DNA of 38,312 nt. Origin: Clostridia bacterium (GTDB taxonomy: Bacteria > Bacillota > Clostridia > Christensenellales > Aristaeellaceae). How positions within the stretch are numbered: the first letter of the stretch is position 1; each line of letters starts with the position of its first letter. The notes below the pieces were generated by a model. That model was not told the DNA's origin. It was given only the letters and a program-made list of their open reading frames with translations, and did not search any database. Location of the stretch: NCBI GenBank assembly GCA_017471885.1, contig JAFURI010000064.1, positions 1-38,312 of the forward strand. Direction: 5' to 3'. Below are positions 13,347 through 21,476 of this stretch, piece by piece. Position numbers and translations under genes: made by a program.

Positions 13347-15701
13347 TTACACGTTCCAGATTTCCTTGGCGTACTGGCTGATGGTACGGTCGGAGGAGAA
13401 CTTGCCAGCGCTGGCCACGTTCATCAGGCACTTGCGGGCGAAAGACTGGGCGTCCTTGTAGTCGCGGTTGGCCTGCAGCTTGGCTTCCAGATAGCTGTGG
13501 AAGTCCTTCAGCACGAAGTAGTGGTCGGGTGCATGCCAGCTGGCGCCGTCCAGAATGGCGGACTTCAACTCGGCCAGCTTGCCGTCCTCGTCGGGGAAGG
13601 TGCCGTCAGTGAGGGCGTTGAGCACGCGGCGGACCAGACCATCGTTCTCGTAGATGTCGCGGGGACGGTACCAGTCGCGGATACGGTTCAGCTCATCCAC
13701 GGTTGCGCCGAAGATGTAGTTGTTCTCGCGGCCGGCCTGCTCCACAATCTCCACGTTGGCGCCGTCGAAGGTGCCCAGGGTCACCGCGCCATTGAGCATC
13801 AGCTTCATGTTGCCGGTGCCGCTGGCCTCGGTGCCTGCGGGAGAAATCTGCTCGGAAATATCCGCAGCGGGGATGATCTTCTCGGCATAGGAGCAGTTGT
13901 AGTTCTGCACGAAGACCACCTTCAGCTTGTCGCAGGTATCGGGGTCGTCGTTGACCATGGAGGCGATCATATTGATCAGGTGGATGATGGCCTTGGCACG
14001 GTCATAGCCGGGAGCTGCCTTCGCGCCGAAGATGAATGCGGTGGGGGTGAAGTCCGGCAGTTTGCCGTCCTTGAGCAGGAAGTAGATAGCCAGAATGGAC
14101 AGCGCGTTCATGAACTGGCGCTTGTACTCATGCAGACGCTTGACCTGCACGTCGAAGATCATGTCAGGGTTCAGCTTCACGCCCTCGCGCTTGAGGATCT
14201 CTGCAGCCAGCTGCTCTTTCTTCTCTCGCTTCACGGCGCGGAAGTCCTGGCACAGCTGATCGGTGATATGGGGTTTGAGCTCCTCCAGCTTGTACAGGTC
14301 GGTGAGGAAGCCCTCGCCGATCTGGCCTTCGATCAGCCTGCACAGCTCGGGATTGCACAGACCCAGCCAGCGGCGCTGGGTGATGCCGTTGGTCTTGTTC
14401 TGGAAGCGCTCGGGATACACGGCGTACCAGTCGGCAAACACGTCGTCCTTGAGGATCTGGGAGTGGATGGCGGCCACGCCGTTGGTGGCATAGGAGGCGT
14501 ACACAGCCAGCTGCGCCATGTGGATGGTGCCGTCCCAGATGATGCATCGGGTGGGCTTGATATCAAAGCCCTTTTCGCGCATCTCCTGCTGGAAGCGCCT
14601 GTCGATCTGCTCGATGATGGCCACAATCTCGGGCACCACGCTGGAGAGCAGGTCGCGGTTCCACTTTTCCAGCGCCTCCTGCATCACGGTGTGGTTGGTG
14701 TAGGCGAAGGTGCGGCGGGCGATCAGGAACGCCTCGTCGAAGGTCATGCCTTCCAGCTGCAGCAGACGGATCAGCTCGGGAATCGCCATCACGGGATGGG
14801 TATCGTTCAGCTGCACGGCGTTGCGCTGGGCGAAGAAGGAGAAGTCGTTGCCATGGGACTGCTTGTAGGCGCGGATCATATCCTGCAGGCTGGCGCTGAC
14901 CAGCACATACTGCTGCTTGATGCGCAGCTGCTTGCCCTCGCGCTTGCTGTCATTGGGATAGAGGCACTTGGTGATATCCTCGGCCTTGTTCTTGTCCTCG
15001 GCGGCCTTGGCGTACTCCTGCATGTTGAACTGGGTAAAGTCGATCTCCTTCAGACTCTCGGTCTGCCACAGGCGCAGGGTGCCGATGTTTTTTGCGCCGT
15101 AGCCGATCACGGGCATGTCGTAGGGCACAGCCAGCACGTTGCCGGTAGCCATGGGGACAACCACCGCGTGATCCATGCGGCGCAGGCTCCACGGATCGCC
15201 GAATTTGGACCAGTCGTCGGGCGCTTCGTGCTGACGACCGTTGACGAAGGACTGCTTGAACAGGCCGTACTTATAGCGCAGGCCGTAGCCGGTCAGGGGC
15301 ACGTCGGTGGTGACGGCGCTGTCCAGGAAGCAGGCGGCCAGACGGCCCAGACCGCCGTTGCCGAAGGCGTCGTCCTCGATATCCTCCATCACGGCGATAT
15401 CCACGCCGCGCTGGGCGAGGAGCTCCTTCACTTCATCCAGAAGACCAAGGCAGAACAGGTTGTTGTACACCATGCGGCCCATCAGGAATTCGGCGGAGAT
15501 ATAGTAGGCGTGCCGCTTGTGCAGACGGGCCAGCTTGCGCTCGCGCCACAGGGGAGCCAGCGCCTCCATGGCGGCGGCGGAAATGGCGTTGTGCAGCTGG
15601 GTGTAGCTTGCCTCCTCAAGGGTAACCAGGTTTTCGGCCAGAAGGCGGGCCTCCGCCTTCTGGATCAGTTCAGATGCGCTCATCATGGAAAAATCAGACA
15701 C
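13347..15701 (-). CDS. glgP: Glycogen/maltodextrin phosphorylase
   Basis: A 784-residue GT35 phosphorylase that releases glucose-1-phosphate from alpha-1,4-glucans. The pyridoxal-phosphate lysine is K633 in EASGTGNMKLMLNGA, and the following TLGTFDGANVEI and the N-terminal AYYISAEFLMGR stretches are signature parts of the family. Length is typical of the bacterial alpha-glucan phosphorylases. The frame begins at GTG 15699-15701, overlapping the malQ stop by 8 bases, which suggests coupled translation; ATG at 15684-15686 (residue 6) with GAGGTG upstream is an alternative start that changes little. Second gene of the malQ-glgP operon, so phosphorolysis and disproportionation of maltodextrin or glycogen are expressed together. 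Confidence 0.95.
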   Translation of the reverse strand: MSDFSMMSASELIQKAEARLLAENLVTLEEASYTQLHNAISAAAMEALAPLWRERKLARLHKRHAYYISAEFLMGRMVYNNLFCLGLLDEVKELLAQRGVDIAVMEDIEDDAFGNGGLGRLAACFLDSAVTTDVPLTGYGLRYKYGLFKQSFVNGRQHEAPDDWSKFGDPWSLRRMDHAVVVPMATGNVLAVPYDMPVIGYGAKNIGTLRLWQTESLKEIDFTQFNMQEYAKAAEDKNKAEDITKCLYPNDSKREGKQLRIKQQYVLVSASLQDMIRAYKQSHGNDFSFFAQRNAVQLNDTHPVMAIPELIRLLQLEGMTFDEAFLIARRTFAYTNHTVMQEALEKWNRDLLSSVVPEIVAIIEQIDRRFQQEMREKGFDIKPTRCIIWDGTIHMAQLAVYASYATNGVAAIHSQILKDDVFADWYAVYPERFQNKTNGITQRRWLGLCNPELCRLIEGQIGEGFLTDLYKLEELKPHITDQLCQDFRAVKREKKEQLAAEILKREGVKLNPDMIFDVQVKRLHEYKRQFMNALSILAIYFLLKDGKLPDFTPTAFIFGAKAAPGYDRAKAIIHLINMIASMVNDDPDTCDKLKVVFVQNYNCSYAEKIIPAADISEQISPAGTEASGTGNMKLMLNGAVTLGTFDGANVEIVEQAGRENNYIFGATVDELNRIRDWYRPRDIYENDGLVRRVLNALTDGTFPDEDGKLAELKSAILDGASWHAPDHYFVLKDFHSYLEAKLQANRDYKDAQSFARKCLMNVASAGKFSSDRTISQYAKEIWNV

Positions 15702-17169
15702 CTCGCTTGCTCGTTTTGTTCAGCTCCTGCAGCCGGGCCACCAGCTTTTTGTCAATGCAGCCGGGCTTCATGCGCCAAAGCCAGTTGCCGCCGGTGGTGG
15801 AGGGAAGGTTCATGCGGGCGGAGCCGTCCAGACCCAGGATGTCCTGCATGGGGATCACGCAGTCGTTGGCCACGGACTCCATCGCGCACTTGATGAAGGC
15901 AGCGGGGCCGTCCTTCAGGCGGGTGAAGCCCAGGGTCTCCTTGACTTCCTTCAGGGTCTTCTTGTCCACGGACTTCAGCCAGCCAAGGACGGTATCGTTG
16001 TCATGGGTGCCGGTGTAGCACACGGCGTTTTCCTTCCAGTTGCACAGGGAGTGGGGGTTATCCTTGCCGGCGGGGAAGCCGAAGGACAGCACCTTCATGC
16101 CCGGATAGCCCACGAAGTCCAGCAGATCGTACACGCGCTCGTTGAGCACGCCCAGATCCTCCGCCACCACGTTCAGGCCGGGAAGCTCGCGGCGGAAGGT
16201 GGTGAACAGATGCTTGCCGGGGCCGGCGATCCAGCGGCCGGTGCGGGACGTGGGCGCGCCGTAGGGGATGGAGTAGTAGTTGGCGAAGCCGATGAAGTGA
16301 TCCACGCGGACGATGTCGTACATCTCCTGCATGCCGCGCATGCGCTCCACCCACCAGTCGTAGCCGCGGGTCTGCAGATAGCTCCAGCGGTACAGAGGAT
16401 TGCCCCACAGCTGGCCGTCGGCAGAGAACAGATCCGGAGGCACGCCGGCCACACGGGCAGGCACCCGGTCTTCGTCCAGCTGGAACACCTCGGGATTGGT
16501 CCAGGTATCGGCGGAATCCTCCGCCACATAGATGGGCATATCGCCGAAAAGCTGGATATCACGCTCGTTGCAGTACTTCTTCAGCGCGAACCACTGCCGG
16601 CGGAACAGGTACTGGCAGAAGATGTGGTAACGGATCTCCTCGTCCAGCTTTTCCTTGTACTCGGCAATGGAGGCTTCCTCGCGCATGCGGATGCCCTTGT
16701 CGGGCCACTTGGTCCACATCATGTAGTTGAAGGACTGCTTCACGGCGGTGAACAGCGCGAAGTCGGCCACCCAGTGGGTTTCCTTCACAAACTGCTCCAG
16801 CTCTGCCTTCAGTTTACCCTCGGACTGGGCAAAACATTTACGCAGCAGCGCTTCCTTGCTGGCGCGGGCGTCAGCATAATTCACAGTATCGTCGGTCTCG
16901 GGCACATATTCTTCGGCAAAGTCGTAATCCAGCAGACCCTGCTCCCTGAGCACACGGGTGGAGATCAGCAGAGGATTGCCTGCGAATACGCTGGTGGACT
17001 GGTAGGGGGATTCGCCGTAGCCGGTAGGACCCATGGGCAGCACCTGCCACAGCTTCATGCCGCTTTCCTGCAGAAAATCAGCAAAGTCGTATGCTTCCTG
17101 TCCCAGACTGCCGATGCCGCCGGGGCCGGGCAGGGAGGTGATGTGCATCAGGATACCGCTTCTGCGCAT
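15694..17169 (-). CDS. malQ: 4-alpha-glucanotransferase (amylomaltase)
   Basis: A 491-residue GH77 enzyme that transfers maltosyl units between maltodextrins, making substrates long enough for the phosphorylase. The N-terminus MRRSGILMHITSLPGPGGIG is the standard GH77 start. The catalytic nucleophile is D290 in DIVRVDHFIGF, and later GVLNERVYDLLDFVGYPGMK and CYTGTHDND match the family. The frame is open upstream to 17277, but the ATG at 17167-17169 with AAAGGA 9 bases ahead and the family N-terminus fix the start. A strong promoter and a LacI-type operator-like site lie in the leader. It is co-transcribed with glgP. Confidence 0.95.
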   Translation of the reverse strand: MRRSGILMHITSLPGPGGIGSLGQEAYDFADFLQESGMKLWQVLPMGPTGYGESPYQSTSVFAGNPLLISTRVLREQGLLDYDFAEEYVPETDDTVNYADARASKEALLRKCFAQSEGKLKAELEQFVKETHWVADFALFTAVKQSFNYMMWTKWPDKGIRMREEASIAEYKEKLDEEIRYHIFCQYLFRRQWFALKKYCNERDIQLFGDMPIYVAEDSADTWTNPEVFQLDEDRVPARVAGVPPDLFSADGQLWGNPLYRWSYLQTRGYDWWVERMRGMQEMYDIVRVDHFIGFANYYSIPYGAPTSRTGRWIAGPGKHLFTTFRRELPGLNVVAEDLGVLNERVYDLLDFVGYPGMKVLSFGFPAGKDNPHSLCNWKENAVCYTGTHDNDTVLGWLKSVDKKTLKEVKETLGFTRLKDGPAAFIKCAMESVANDCVIPMQDILGLDGSARMNLPSTTGGNWLWRMKPGCIDKKLVARLQELNKTSKRGV

Positions 17170-17191
17170 ATGGATACGTCCTTTCTGTATT

Positions 17192-17203
17192 GGAATCGTT
17201 TCC
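17192..17203. promoter_or_regulatory. LacI-type operator-like site in the malQ leader
   Basis: GGAATCGTTTCC is a near-perfect palindrome with the central CG typical of LacI-family operators. The 10-mer CGGAAACGAT (minus strand, 17195-17204) recurs at the lacI-type gene promoter (18392-18401). It lies between the promoter and the malQ start, where binding would block transcription. Confidence 0.6.
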
Positions 17204-17221
17204 GGTATCGGGGTAAAAGCA

Positions 17222-17240
17222 GCGGGCCGTGGTGGCCCGC
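17222..17240 (-). other. GC-rich hairpin in the malQ leader
   Basis: A perfect 7-bp stem GCGGGCC/GGCCCGC (17222-17228, 17234-17240) with a 5-base loop, starting 28 bases downstream of the malQ -10 box. The following TGCTTTTACC is too poor in U for a strong terminator. It may stabilise the 5' end or act as a weak attenuator. Confidence 0.5.
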
Positions 17241-17267
17241 ATGAATACAAAGGGTATTTCCAAGTAA

Positions 17268-17297
17268 ATTGTACCAAAGGAAGGGCTGTGATGTCAA
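17268..17297 (-). promoter_or_regulatory. Promoter of malQ-glgP
   Basis: Minus-strand consensus TTGACA (17292-17297) and TACAAT (17268-17273), 18 bases apart. The leader to malQ is about 90 bases and holds a hairpin and the operator-like site. Confidence 0.8.
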
Positions 17298-17323
17298 GGC
17301 GTTTCGTGCCGAAGAACCGGAAT

Positions 17324-17335
17324 GTAAGTACTTAC
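17324..17335. other. 12-bp perfect palindrome at the lacI stop codon
   Basis: GTAAGTACTTAC is self-complementary, spans the stop codon of the LacI-type gene and lies 27 bases upstream of the malQ -35 box. It may be a binding site for a second regulator, or chance. Confidence 0.35.
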
Positions 17336-18336
17336 TTGACGGATTCCCGCAGTTTCAGCTCTGCTTTGACCACCACTTCGGTGGGTTCTGCGTTGTTGCG
17401 GAACATGTCCATCAGCACGCGGACGCTTTCCCGGGCGATGTCGTCCACGGGCTGCTCCACGGTGCAAAGCCTGGGGATAAAGAACTGGCCCATCTCCGTG
17501 CCGTCAAAGCCGAAGACGCTCACGTCGTCAGGAACGGTGCGGCCCAGATCCTTAAGGGCGCGGATCAGCCCCATGGCCACGGAGTCGGACATGCAGAAGG
17601 CTGCGGTGGTGTCGGGCCGCCGGAGGAAAAATTCCCGCGCGCACTCGTATGCGCCCTCCATGGAGAAGCGGGTTTCCACATAGCGGCTCTCGTCGAAGAC
17701 CAGCCCCTTCTCGCGGAAGGCGTCCAGCGCACCCTGATAGCGCAGGGAGAGGTTGTCGCCTTCGGTACGGCTGGCGCCGAACACGGCGATCCGTTCGTGT
17801 CCACAGTCCAGCAGATGCTTCACGGCCAGCCGGGCCATGGCCCGCTCGTCGATGGTGACGGCGGAGGCGCGGGCCAGCTGCTCATGCCCCACAGCGGCCG
17901 TGGCGAACACCATGGGAATATCCATGCCGAGAAGTACCTTGCAGCGGTCGTCAATACGGCTGCCGACGAAGATAAAGGCCTTGACGCGCTTTTCGTGGGT
18001 GAGGCGCAGTGCGGTCTGGAATTCGTCGTCCTGCTCGTCGATAAACTCCATCAGGAAGGATGTGCCGCTGCCCTGGCTGTAATGCATGATTGCCTCGGCC
18101 AGAGAGGTGAGGAAGGGATTGTGGCGGCCGCGGAGAATGACCGCGACCACGTCGCTGTCCGTCTGCTTGAGACCGCGGGCGTTGGCATTGCCCACGAAAT
18201 GACATTCCGCCATCACCCGTTCAACTTTTTCGCGGGTTTCGCGGTTTACGTCAGGGCGGCGGTTCAGCACGCGGGATACCGTAGTGACGCTGACGCCGGC
18301 CAGCCGGGCAATGTCCTTAATGGTATATATTTTCAT
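17332..18336 (-). CDS. LacI-family transcriptional regulator of the glucan operon
   Basis: A 334-residue repressor. The DNA-binding head is in residues 2-50, with the recognition unit TIKDIARLAGVSVTTVSRVL and the hinge helix region ending NARGLKQ. The rest is a periplasmic-binding-like sugar sensor (VVAVILRGRHNPFLTSLAEA; later ADSVAMGLIRALKDLG-like segment MSDSVAMGLIRAL and FGFDGTEMGQFF). It lies directly upstream of malQ on the same strand, and a shared 10-mer inside operator-like palindromes occurs at its own promoter and in the malQ leader, so it probably represses both (a MalR-like role). The ATG at 18334-18336 follows AAAGG by 7 bases. The effector, likely a maltose-type sugar or its phosphate, is inferred. 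Confidence 0.9.
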   Translation of the reverse strand: MKIYTIKDIARLAGVSVTTVSRVLNRRPDVNRETREKVERVMAECHFVGNANARGLKQTDSDVVAVILRGRHNPFLTSLAEAIMHYSQGSGTSFLMEFIDEQDDEFQTALRLTHEKRVKAFIFVGSRIDDRCKVLLGMDIPMVFATAAVGHEQLARASAVTIDERAMARLAVKHLLDCGHERIAVFGASRTEGDNLSLRYQGALDAFREKGLVFDESRYVETRFSMEGAYECAREFFLRRPDTTAAFCMSDSVAMGLIRALKDLGRTVPDDVSVFGFDGTEMGQFFIPRLCTVEQPVDDIARESVRVLMDMFRNNAEPTEVVVKAELKLRESVK

Positions 18337-18391
18337 AAATCGACCTTTCTCCGTCGCCGTTTTCCATGAAATATAGATATGAAATCGATGA

Positions 18392-18404
18392 CGGAAACGA
18401 TATC
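18392..18404. promoter_or_regulatory. Operator-like site at the lacI-type promoter
   Basis: CGGAAACGAT followed by ATC, sharing a 10-mer with the malQ leader site. It sits just downstream of the -10 box (18416-18421) of the lacI-type gene, a position suited to autorepression. Confidence 0.5.
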
Positions 18405-18415
18405 AACCCACGATC

Positions 18416-18445
18416 AGCATAGCATACCGAAGGGCTGATTGTCAA
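18416..18445 (-). promoter_or_regulatory. Promoter of the LacI-type gene
   Basis: Minus-strand TTGACA (18440-18445) and TATGCT (18416-18421), 18 bases apart, about 80 bases ahead of the ATG. Confidence 0.6.
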
Positions 18446-18488
18446 TAGAATCAGGGTATAATGTACCATTTTGCACATGCGGTGGGAT

Positions 18489-18516
18489 TTGCATTGGAGC
18501 AGAAGTATGCTATAAT
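18489..18516 (+). promoter_or_regulatory. Promoter of the small-protein/dapF unit
   Basis: TTGCAT (18489-18494) and TATAAT (18511-18516) are 16 bases apart, with the extended -10 TG one base before the -10 box. AGGAGG follows at 18537-18542. Confidence 0.8.
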
Positions 18517-18551
18517 AAACAGGAAGACACAAGCAAAGGAGGCCGTGCGCC

Positions 18552-18971
18552 GTGAGCGAACAGAAAAACGTATCCAAACCCCTGCAGCTGTGGAACAGCG
18601 CTGTCAAGGCGGTGAAGGGTGAAAACACCGGCGCGCTGGTGGAGCAGTTTACAGCGGAGATGACGCTGGTTGCCGAGGGACTGTGCGAGGATCAGGCGCG
18701 GCTGCGTCAGGCTGCGGATGAGATCCGCCGGGAGCAGGACGCGCTGGGGCAGAGCCTGCGCAGCGAGCAGATGGCGCTGGAGAGCACCATCAGGGAGAAT
18801 CAGCGTGATCTGGACAGGAGGCTGGATGAACTAAGCCGCAGAATTTCCGCGTTGGAGAAAAGCAGACCGCAGCAGAGAAAGAATATGAATATCATCAGCC
18901 AGGCGACGGTGCTGGCAGGCATTGTCTGCGGTACATGGCTGCTGGTGACCATCCTGAACCTGTTTGCCTGA
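18552..18971 (+). CDS. Unknown small coiled-coil protein with C-terminal membrane helix
   Basis: A 139-residue protein I do not recognise. Residues about 40-108 are charged and heptad-like (QARLRQAADEIRREQDALGQ; DLDRRLDELSRRISALEK), giving a likely coiled coil. A single hydrophobic helix at about 117-138 (ATVLAGIVCGTWLLVTILNL) ends the protein, so it is probably a tail-anchored membrane protein with a cytoplasmic coiled coil. The GTG at 18552 is preceded by AGGAGG with 9-base spacing and a good promoter, so expression looks real. The next unknown gene follows after 14 bases and dapF after that. Function is unknown; a scaffold or cell-envelope partner role is only a guess. Confidence 0.7.
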   Translation: MSEQKNVSKPLQLWNSAVKAVKGENTGALVEQFTAEMTLVAEGLCEDQARLRQAADEIRREQDALGQSLRSEQMALESTIRENQRDLDRRLDELSRRISALEKSRPQQRKNMNIISQATVLAGIVCGTWLLVTILNLFA

Positions 18972-18985
18972 GGCAGGAGGTACGC

Positions 18986-19507
18986 ATGAAGACGTATGCT
19001 GAAATCGTGGCCGAATATCGCCGCCGCCGTTATGATACGGTAGTGGATGCGCTGGCCACAGGTCTGACCTATGTGGACGAAATCGCTGTGGATACGGGTC
19101 TTCTGGAGGAAGTAGGCCTGATGAGCGAATTGACGGAATCCGTCTGCGGAGCGCTGCCCTTCGCCATCATTGCCGTGGACGAGGGCGCGAAGGTGATTCT
19201 GGGCCGGAAGCCAGCAAAGACAGGCGCTGCGGACGGCGCGTACCGGATGGTCAAGACAGGCGCTGCGCTGGGCGTGGGAGGCGCGGTAGCCTCCATGGCG
19301 GGCTTCTGGGCAGCGCTGCCGGTGACCATGGGCGTCAGGGCGCTTTTCGACCGGTATCGCTCCAAGGCGCTGACCGGACTGCGGGTTCAGGAGAGAATCA
19401 ACCGCCTGAAGGAGCTGAATGATTTTTTGCGCCGGGAAGATGCGGTGGATACTGCTCCTGTGGCCTCCTGCGGGGACGCTCTGACTGTTCCGGCCGTGAT
19501 TGAATAA
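18986..19507 (+). CDS. Unknown small protein with hydrophobic glycine-rich segment
   Basis: A 173-residue protein I do not recognise. An N-terminal amphipathic part (about 1-65, MKTYAEIVAEYRRRRYDTVV) is followed by a hydrophobic, Gly/Ala-rich region (about 88-112, GAALGVGGAVASMAGFWAAL) that could insert in or lie on the membrane, then a charged helix (ALTGLRVQERINRLKELNDF). The ATG at 18986 has AGGAGG 5 bases upstream, directly after the stop of the coiled-coil protein at 18971, so the two are translated together; an upstream in-frame start lacks a ribosome site. dapF starts 19 bases after the stop. Conserved pairing with the preceding protein would suggest a two-part membrane device, but this cannot be shown here. 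Confidence 0.65.
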   Translation: MKTYAEIVAEYRRRRYDTVVDALATGLTYVDEIAVDTGLLEEVGLMSELTESVCGALPFAIIAVDEGAKVILGRKPAKTGAADGAYRMVKTGAALGVGGAVASMAGFWAALPVTMGVRALFDRYRSKALTGLRVQERINRLKELNDFLRREDAVDTAPVASCGDALTVPAVIE

Positions 19508-19526
19508 TTTTGCGGGGGAAGATACA

Positions 19527-20351
19527 ATGCGCTTTACCAAGATGCATGGCATCGGCAACGATTATATTTATGTGAATTGCTTTGAGGAAAAGGTGGAGGA
19601 TCCCTCTGCACTGGCCGTCGCCATGAGCCGGTATCATTTCGGCGTGGGCAGCGACGGTCTGGTGCTGATCTGCCCCAGCGATGAGGCAGACTTTACCATG
19701 CGGATGTTCAACAGCGACGGCTCGGAATCCGAGATGTGCGGCAATGCCTCCCGCTGCGTGGGCAAGTACGTCTATGATCGGGGGCTGACGAACAAGACCA
19801 GCGTGTCGCTGATGACCGGTGCAGGTGTGAAGCAGCTGGAACTGAACGTACAGGGCGGCAGCGTACAGAGCGTGCGGGTGGATATGGGCGCGCCGGAGCT
19901 GACGCCGGAGAAAATCCCGACGACCATTCAGACCATGGGCGAGCCTGTCGAGGTGGACGGAAGAACCTACGCCGCCCACTGCGTATCCATGGGCAATCCT
20001 CACTGCGTGATTTTTGTGGAGGATCCGTCTGCGCTGGAGCTGCCGGTTATCGGCCCGAAGTTCGAGCATCATAAGGCCTTCCCGAGGCGCACGAATACGG
20101 AGTTTGTGCAGGTGATCAGCCGCGAGCATCTGAAGATGCGCGTATGGGAGCGCGGTTCCGGCGAGACGCTGGCCTGCGGCACCGGCGCCTGCGCGTCTCT
20201 GGTGGCGGCAGCGGCCACGGGCCGATGCGGACGGCGGGTGACGATGGATCTGCTGGGGGGCTCGCTGCAGCTGGAATGGAGCGAAAAGGACAACCATGTT
20301 TATCAGGAAGGTCCGGCAACCTTCGTATTCGATGGTGTGTGGCTGGGATAA
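19527..20351 (+). CDS. dapF: Diaminopimelate epimerase
   Basis: A 274-residue epimerase that converts LL- to meso-diaminopimelate for lysine and peptidoglycan. The two catalytic cysteines are C71 in SESEMCGNASRC and C217 in GETLACGTGACAS, both in full family motifs, and the N-terminus MHGIGNDYIYVN is the standard dapF start. The ATG at 19527 is chosen over an upstream frame extension because of this N-terminus and the GGGGGAA ribosome site. It is the last gene of a unit with two unknown small membrane-associated proteins; the other dap genes are not in the window. It shares a bidirectional terminator with cysK. Confidence 0.95.
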   Translation: MRFTKMHGIGNDYIYVNCFEEKVEDPSALAVAMSRYHFGVGSDGLVLICPSDEADFTMRMFNSDGSESEMCGNASRCVGKYVYDRGLTNKTSVSLMTGAGVKQLELNVQGGSVQSVRVDMGAPELTPEKIPTTIQTMGEPVEVDGRTYAAHCVSMGNPHCVIFVEDPSALELPVIGPKFEHHKAFPRRTNTEFVQVISREHLKMRVWERGSGETLACGTGACASLVAAAATGRCGRRVTMDLLGGSLQLEWSEKDNHVYQEGPATFVFDGVWLG

Positions 20352-20353
20352 GC

Positions 20354-20384
20354 AAAAGACCGGAGGCGATGCCTACGGTCTTTT
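20354..20384. terminator. Bidirectional terminator between dapF and cysK
   Basis: AAAAGACCG (20354-20362) pairs with CGGTCTTTT (20376-20384), continuing past a mismatch to AGGC/GCCT with a 3-base loop. It starts 3 bases after the dapF stop and serves the convergent cysK too. Confidence 0.85.
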
Positions 20385-20399
20385 CTGTGTATACACGCA

Positions 20400-21329
20400 T
20401 TACTCTGCAAACATATCGGTGGACAGATACCGTTCGCCGGTGTCGGGGAGCAGAACGACGATCACCTTTCCGGCATTTTCGCCCCGGCGGGCAAGCACGG
20501 AGGCGGCATGGAGCGCAGCGCCGGAGGTGATGCCGCACAGCAGCCCTTCCTCGCGGGCGAGCGCGCGTCCGGCGGCATAGGCGTCGGCCTCGGCGACGGG
20601 AATGATCTCGTCAATCACGCTCCTGTCCAGCGTATCCGGCACAAAGTTTGCGCCGATGCCCTGCAGACCGTGGGGGCCGGATCGGCCCTGTGTGAGCAGC
20701 GGCGAGGCGGCAGGCTCCACGGCTACGATTTTCACGGCGGGATTGCGCTCCTTCAGATACCGGCCCGCGCCGCTGATCGTTCCGCCGGTACCCACGCCTG
20801 CTACGAAAATATCCACCCTGCCGTCCGTGTCGCGCCAGATCTCCGGGCCGGTGGAGGCATAGTGTGCCGCCGGGTTGGCAGGGTTGATAAACTGTCCCGC
20901 AATCAGGCTGCCGGGGAGCGCGGCGTGCAGCTCCTCCGCTTTGGCAATGGAGCCGCTCATGCCCAGCGCGCCGGGCGTCAGCACCAGCTCCGCGCCATAG
21001 GCCTTCATCAGGCTGCGGCGCTCCTGACTCATGCTGTCCGGCATGACGATGACGCACCGGTAGCCCCGGGCCGCAGCGACCACGCACAGCCCCACGCCGG
21101 TGTTGCCGCTGGTGGGCTCGATGATGGTGGCTCCGGGTTTGAGCAGGCCGCGGGCTTCTGCGTCCAGAATCATGTTCAGCGCCACGCGGTCCTTGGCGCT
21201 GCCACCGGGATTAAAGGCTTCCGCCTTTACCAGAATATCAGCCTTCAGGCCGTTGGAACGGATATAGTTGTTCAGATGGAGCAGGGGCGTTGCGCCGATC
21301 AGCTCCGTGACGCTCTGTGCAATCTTCAT
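20400..21329 (-). CDS. cysK: Cysteine synthase (O-acetylserine sulfhydrylase)
   Basis: A 309-residue PLP enzyme that makes cysteine from O-acetylserine and sulfide. The PLP lysine is K46 in NPGGSAKDR, the substrate loop is [10 protein letters not shown], the glycine loop [10 protein letters not shown] binds the PLP phosphate, and GITSGAA closes the active site. Length matches CysK. The ATG at 21327-21329 follows a GGGAGG site and a consensus promoter. It is a single-gene unit. No CymR or T-box signature is visible in the short leader. Distinguishing CysK from CysM is not certain by eye, but the ANFVPDTLD segment and length fit CysK. Confidence 0.93.
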   Translation of the reverse strand: MKIAQSVTELIGATPLLHLNNYIRSNGLKADILVKAEAFNPGGSAKDRVALNMILDAEARGLLKPGATIIEPTSGNTGVGLCVVAAARGYRCVIVMPDSMSQERRSLMKAYGAELVLTPGALGMSGSIAKAEELHAALPGSLIAGQFINPANPAAHYASTGPEIWRDTDGRVDIFVAGVGTGGTISGAGRYLKERNPAVKIVAVEPAASPLLTQGRSGPHGLQGIGANFVPDTLDRSVIDEIIPVAEADAYAAGRALAREEGLLCGITSGAALHAASVLARRGENAGKVIVVLLPDTGERYLSTDMFAE

Positions 21330-21357
21330 ATATAGCCTCCCGTGTCAGGATAAGAGG

Positions 21358-21386
21358 ATGATATGCGCAATGCCGTCCAATGTCAA
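21358..21386 (-). promoter_or_regulatory. Promoter of cysK
   Basis: Minus-strand TTGACA (21381-21386) and TATCAT (21358-21363), 17 bases apart, 29 bases before the ATG. Confidence 0.8.
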
Positions 21387-21404
21387 TGGCGATGAATGGA
21401 AAAG

Positions 21405-21443
21405 AACATAGAAAGAGCTGCCAGAAAAAACTGACAGCTCTTT
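21405..21443 (-). terminator. Terminator of the MarR-ABC exporter operon
   Basis: AAAGAGCTG (21412-21420) pairs with CAGCTCTTT (21435-21443), with an inner CAG/CTG, followed on the minus strand by CTATGTTCTTTT. It lies 34 bases after the last ABC gene and just upstream of the cysK promoter. Confidence 0.75.
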
Positions 21444-21476
21444 AGTTTTATGCGCTGCATCGCGCTGAGACCGTAC

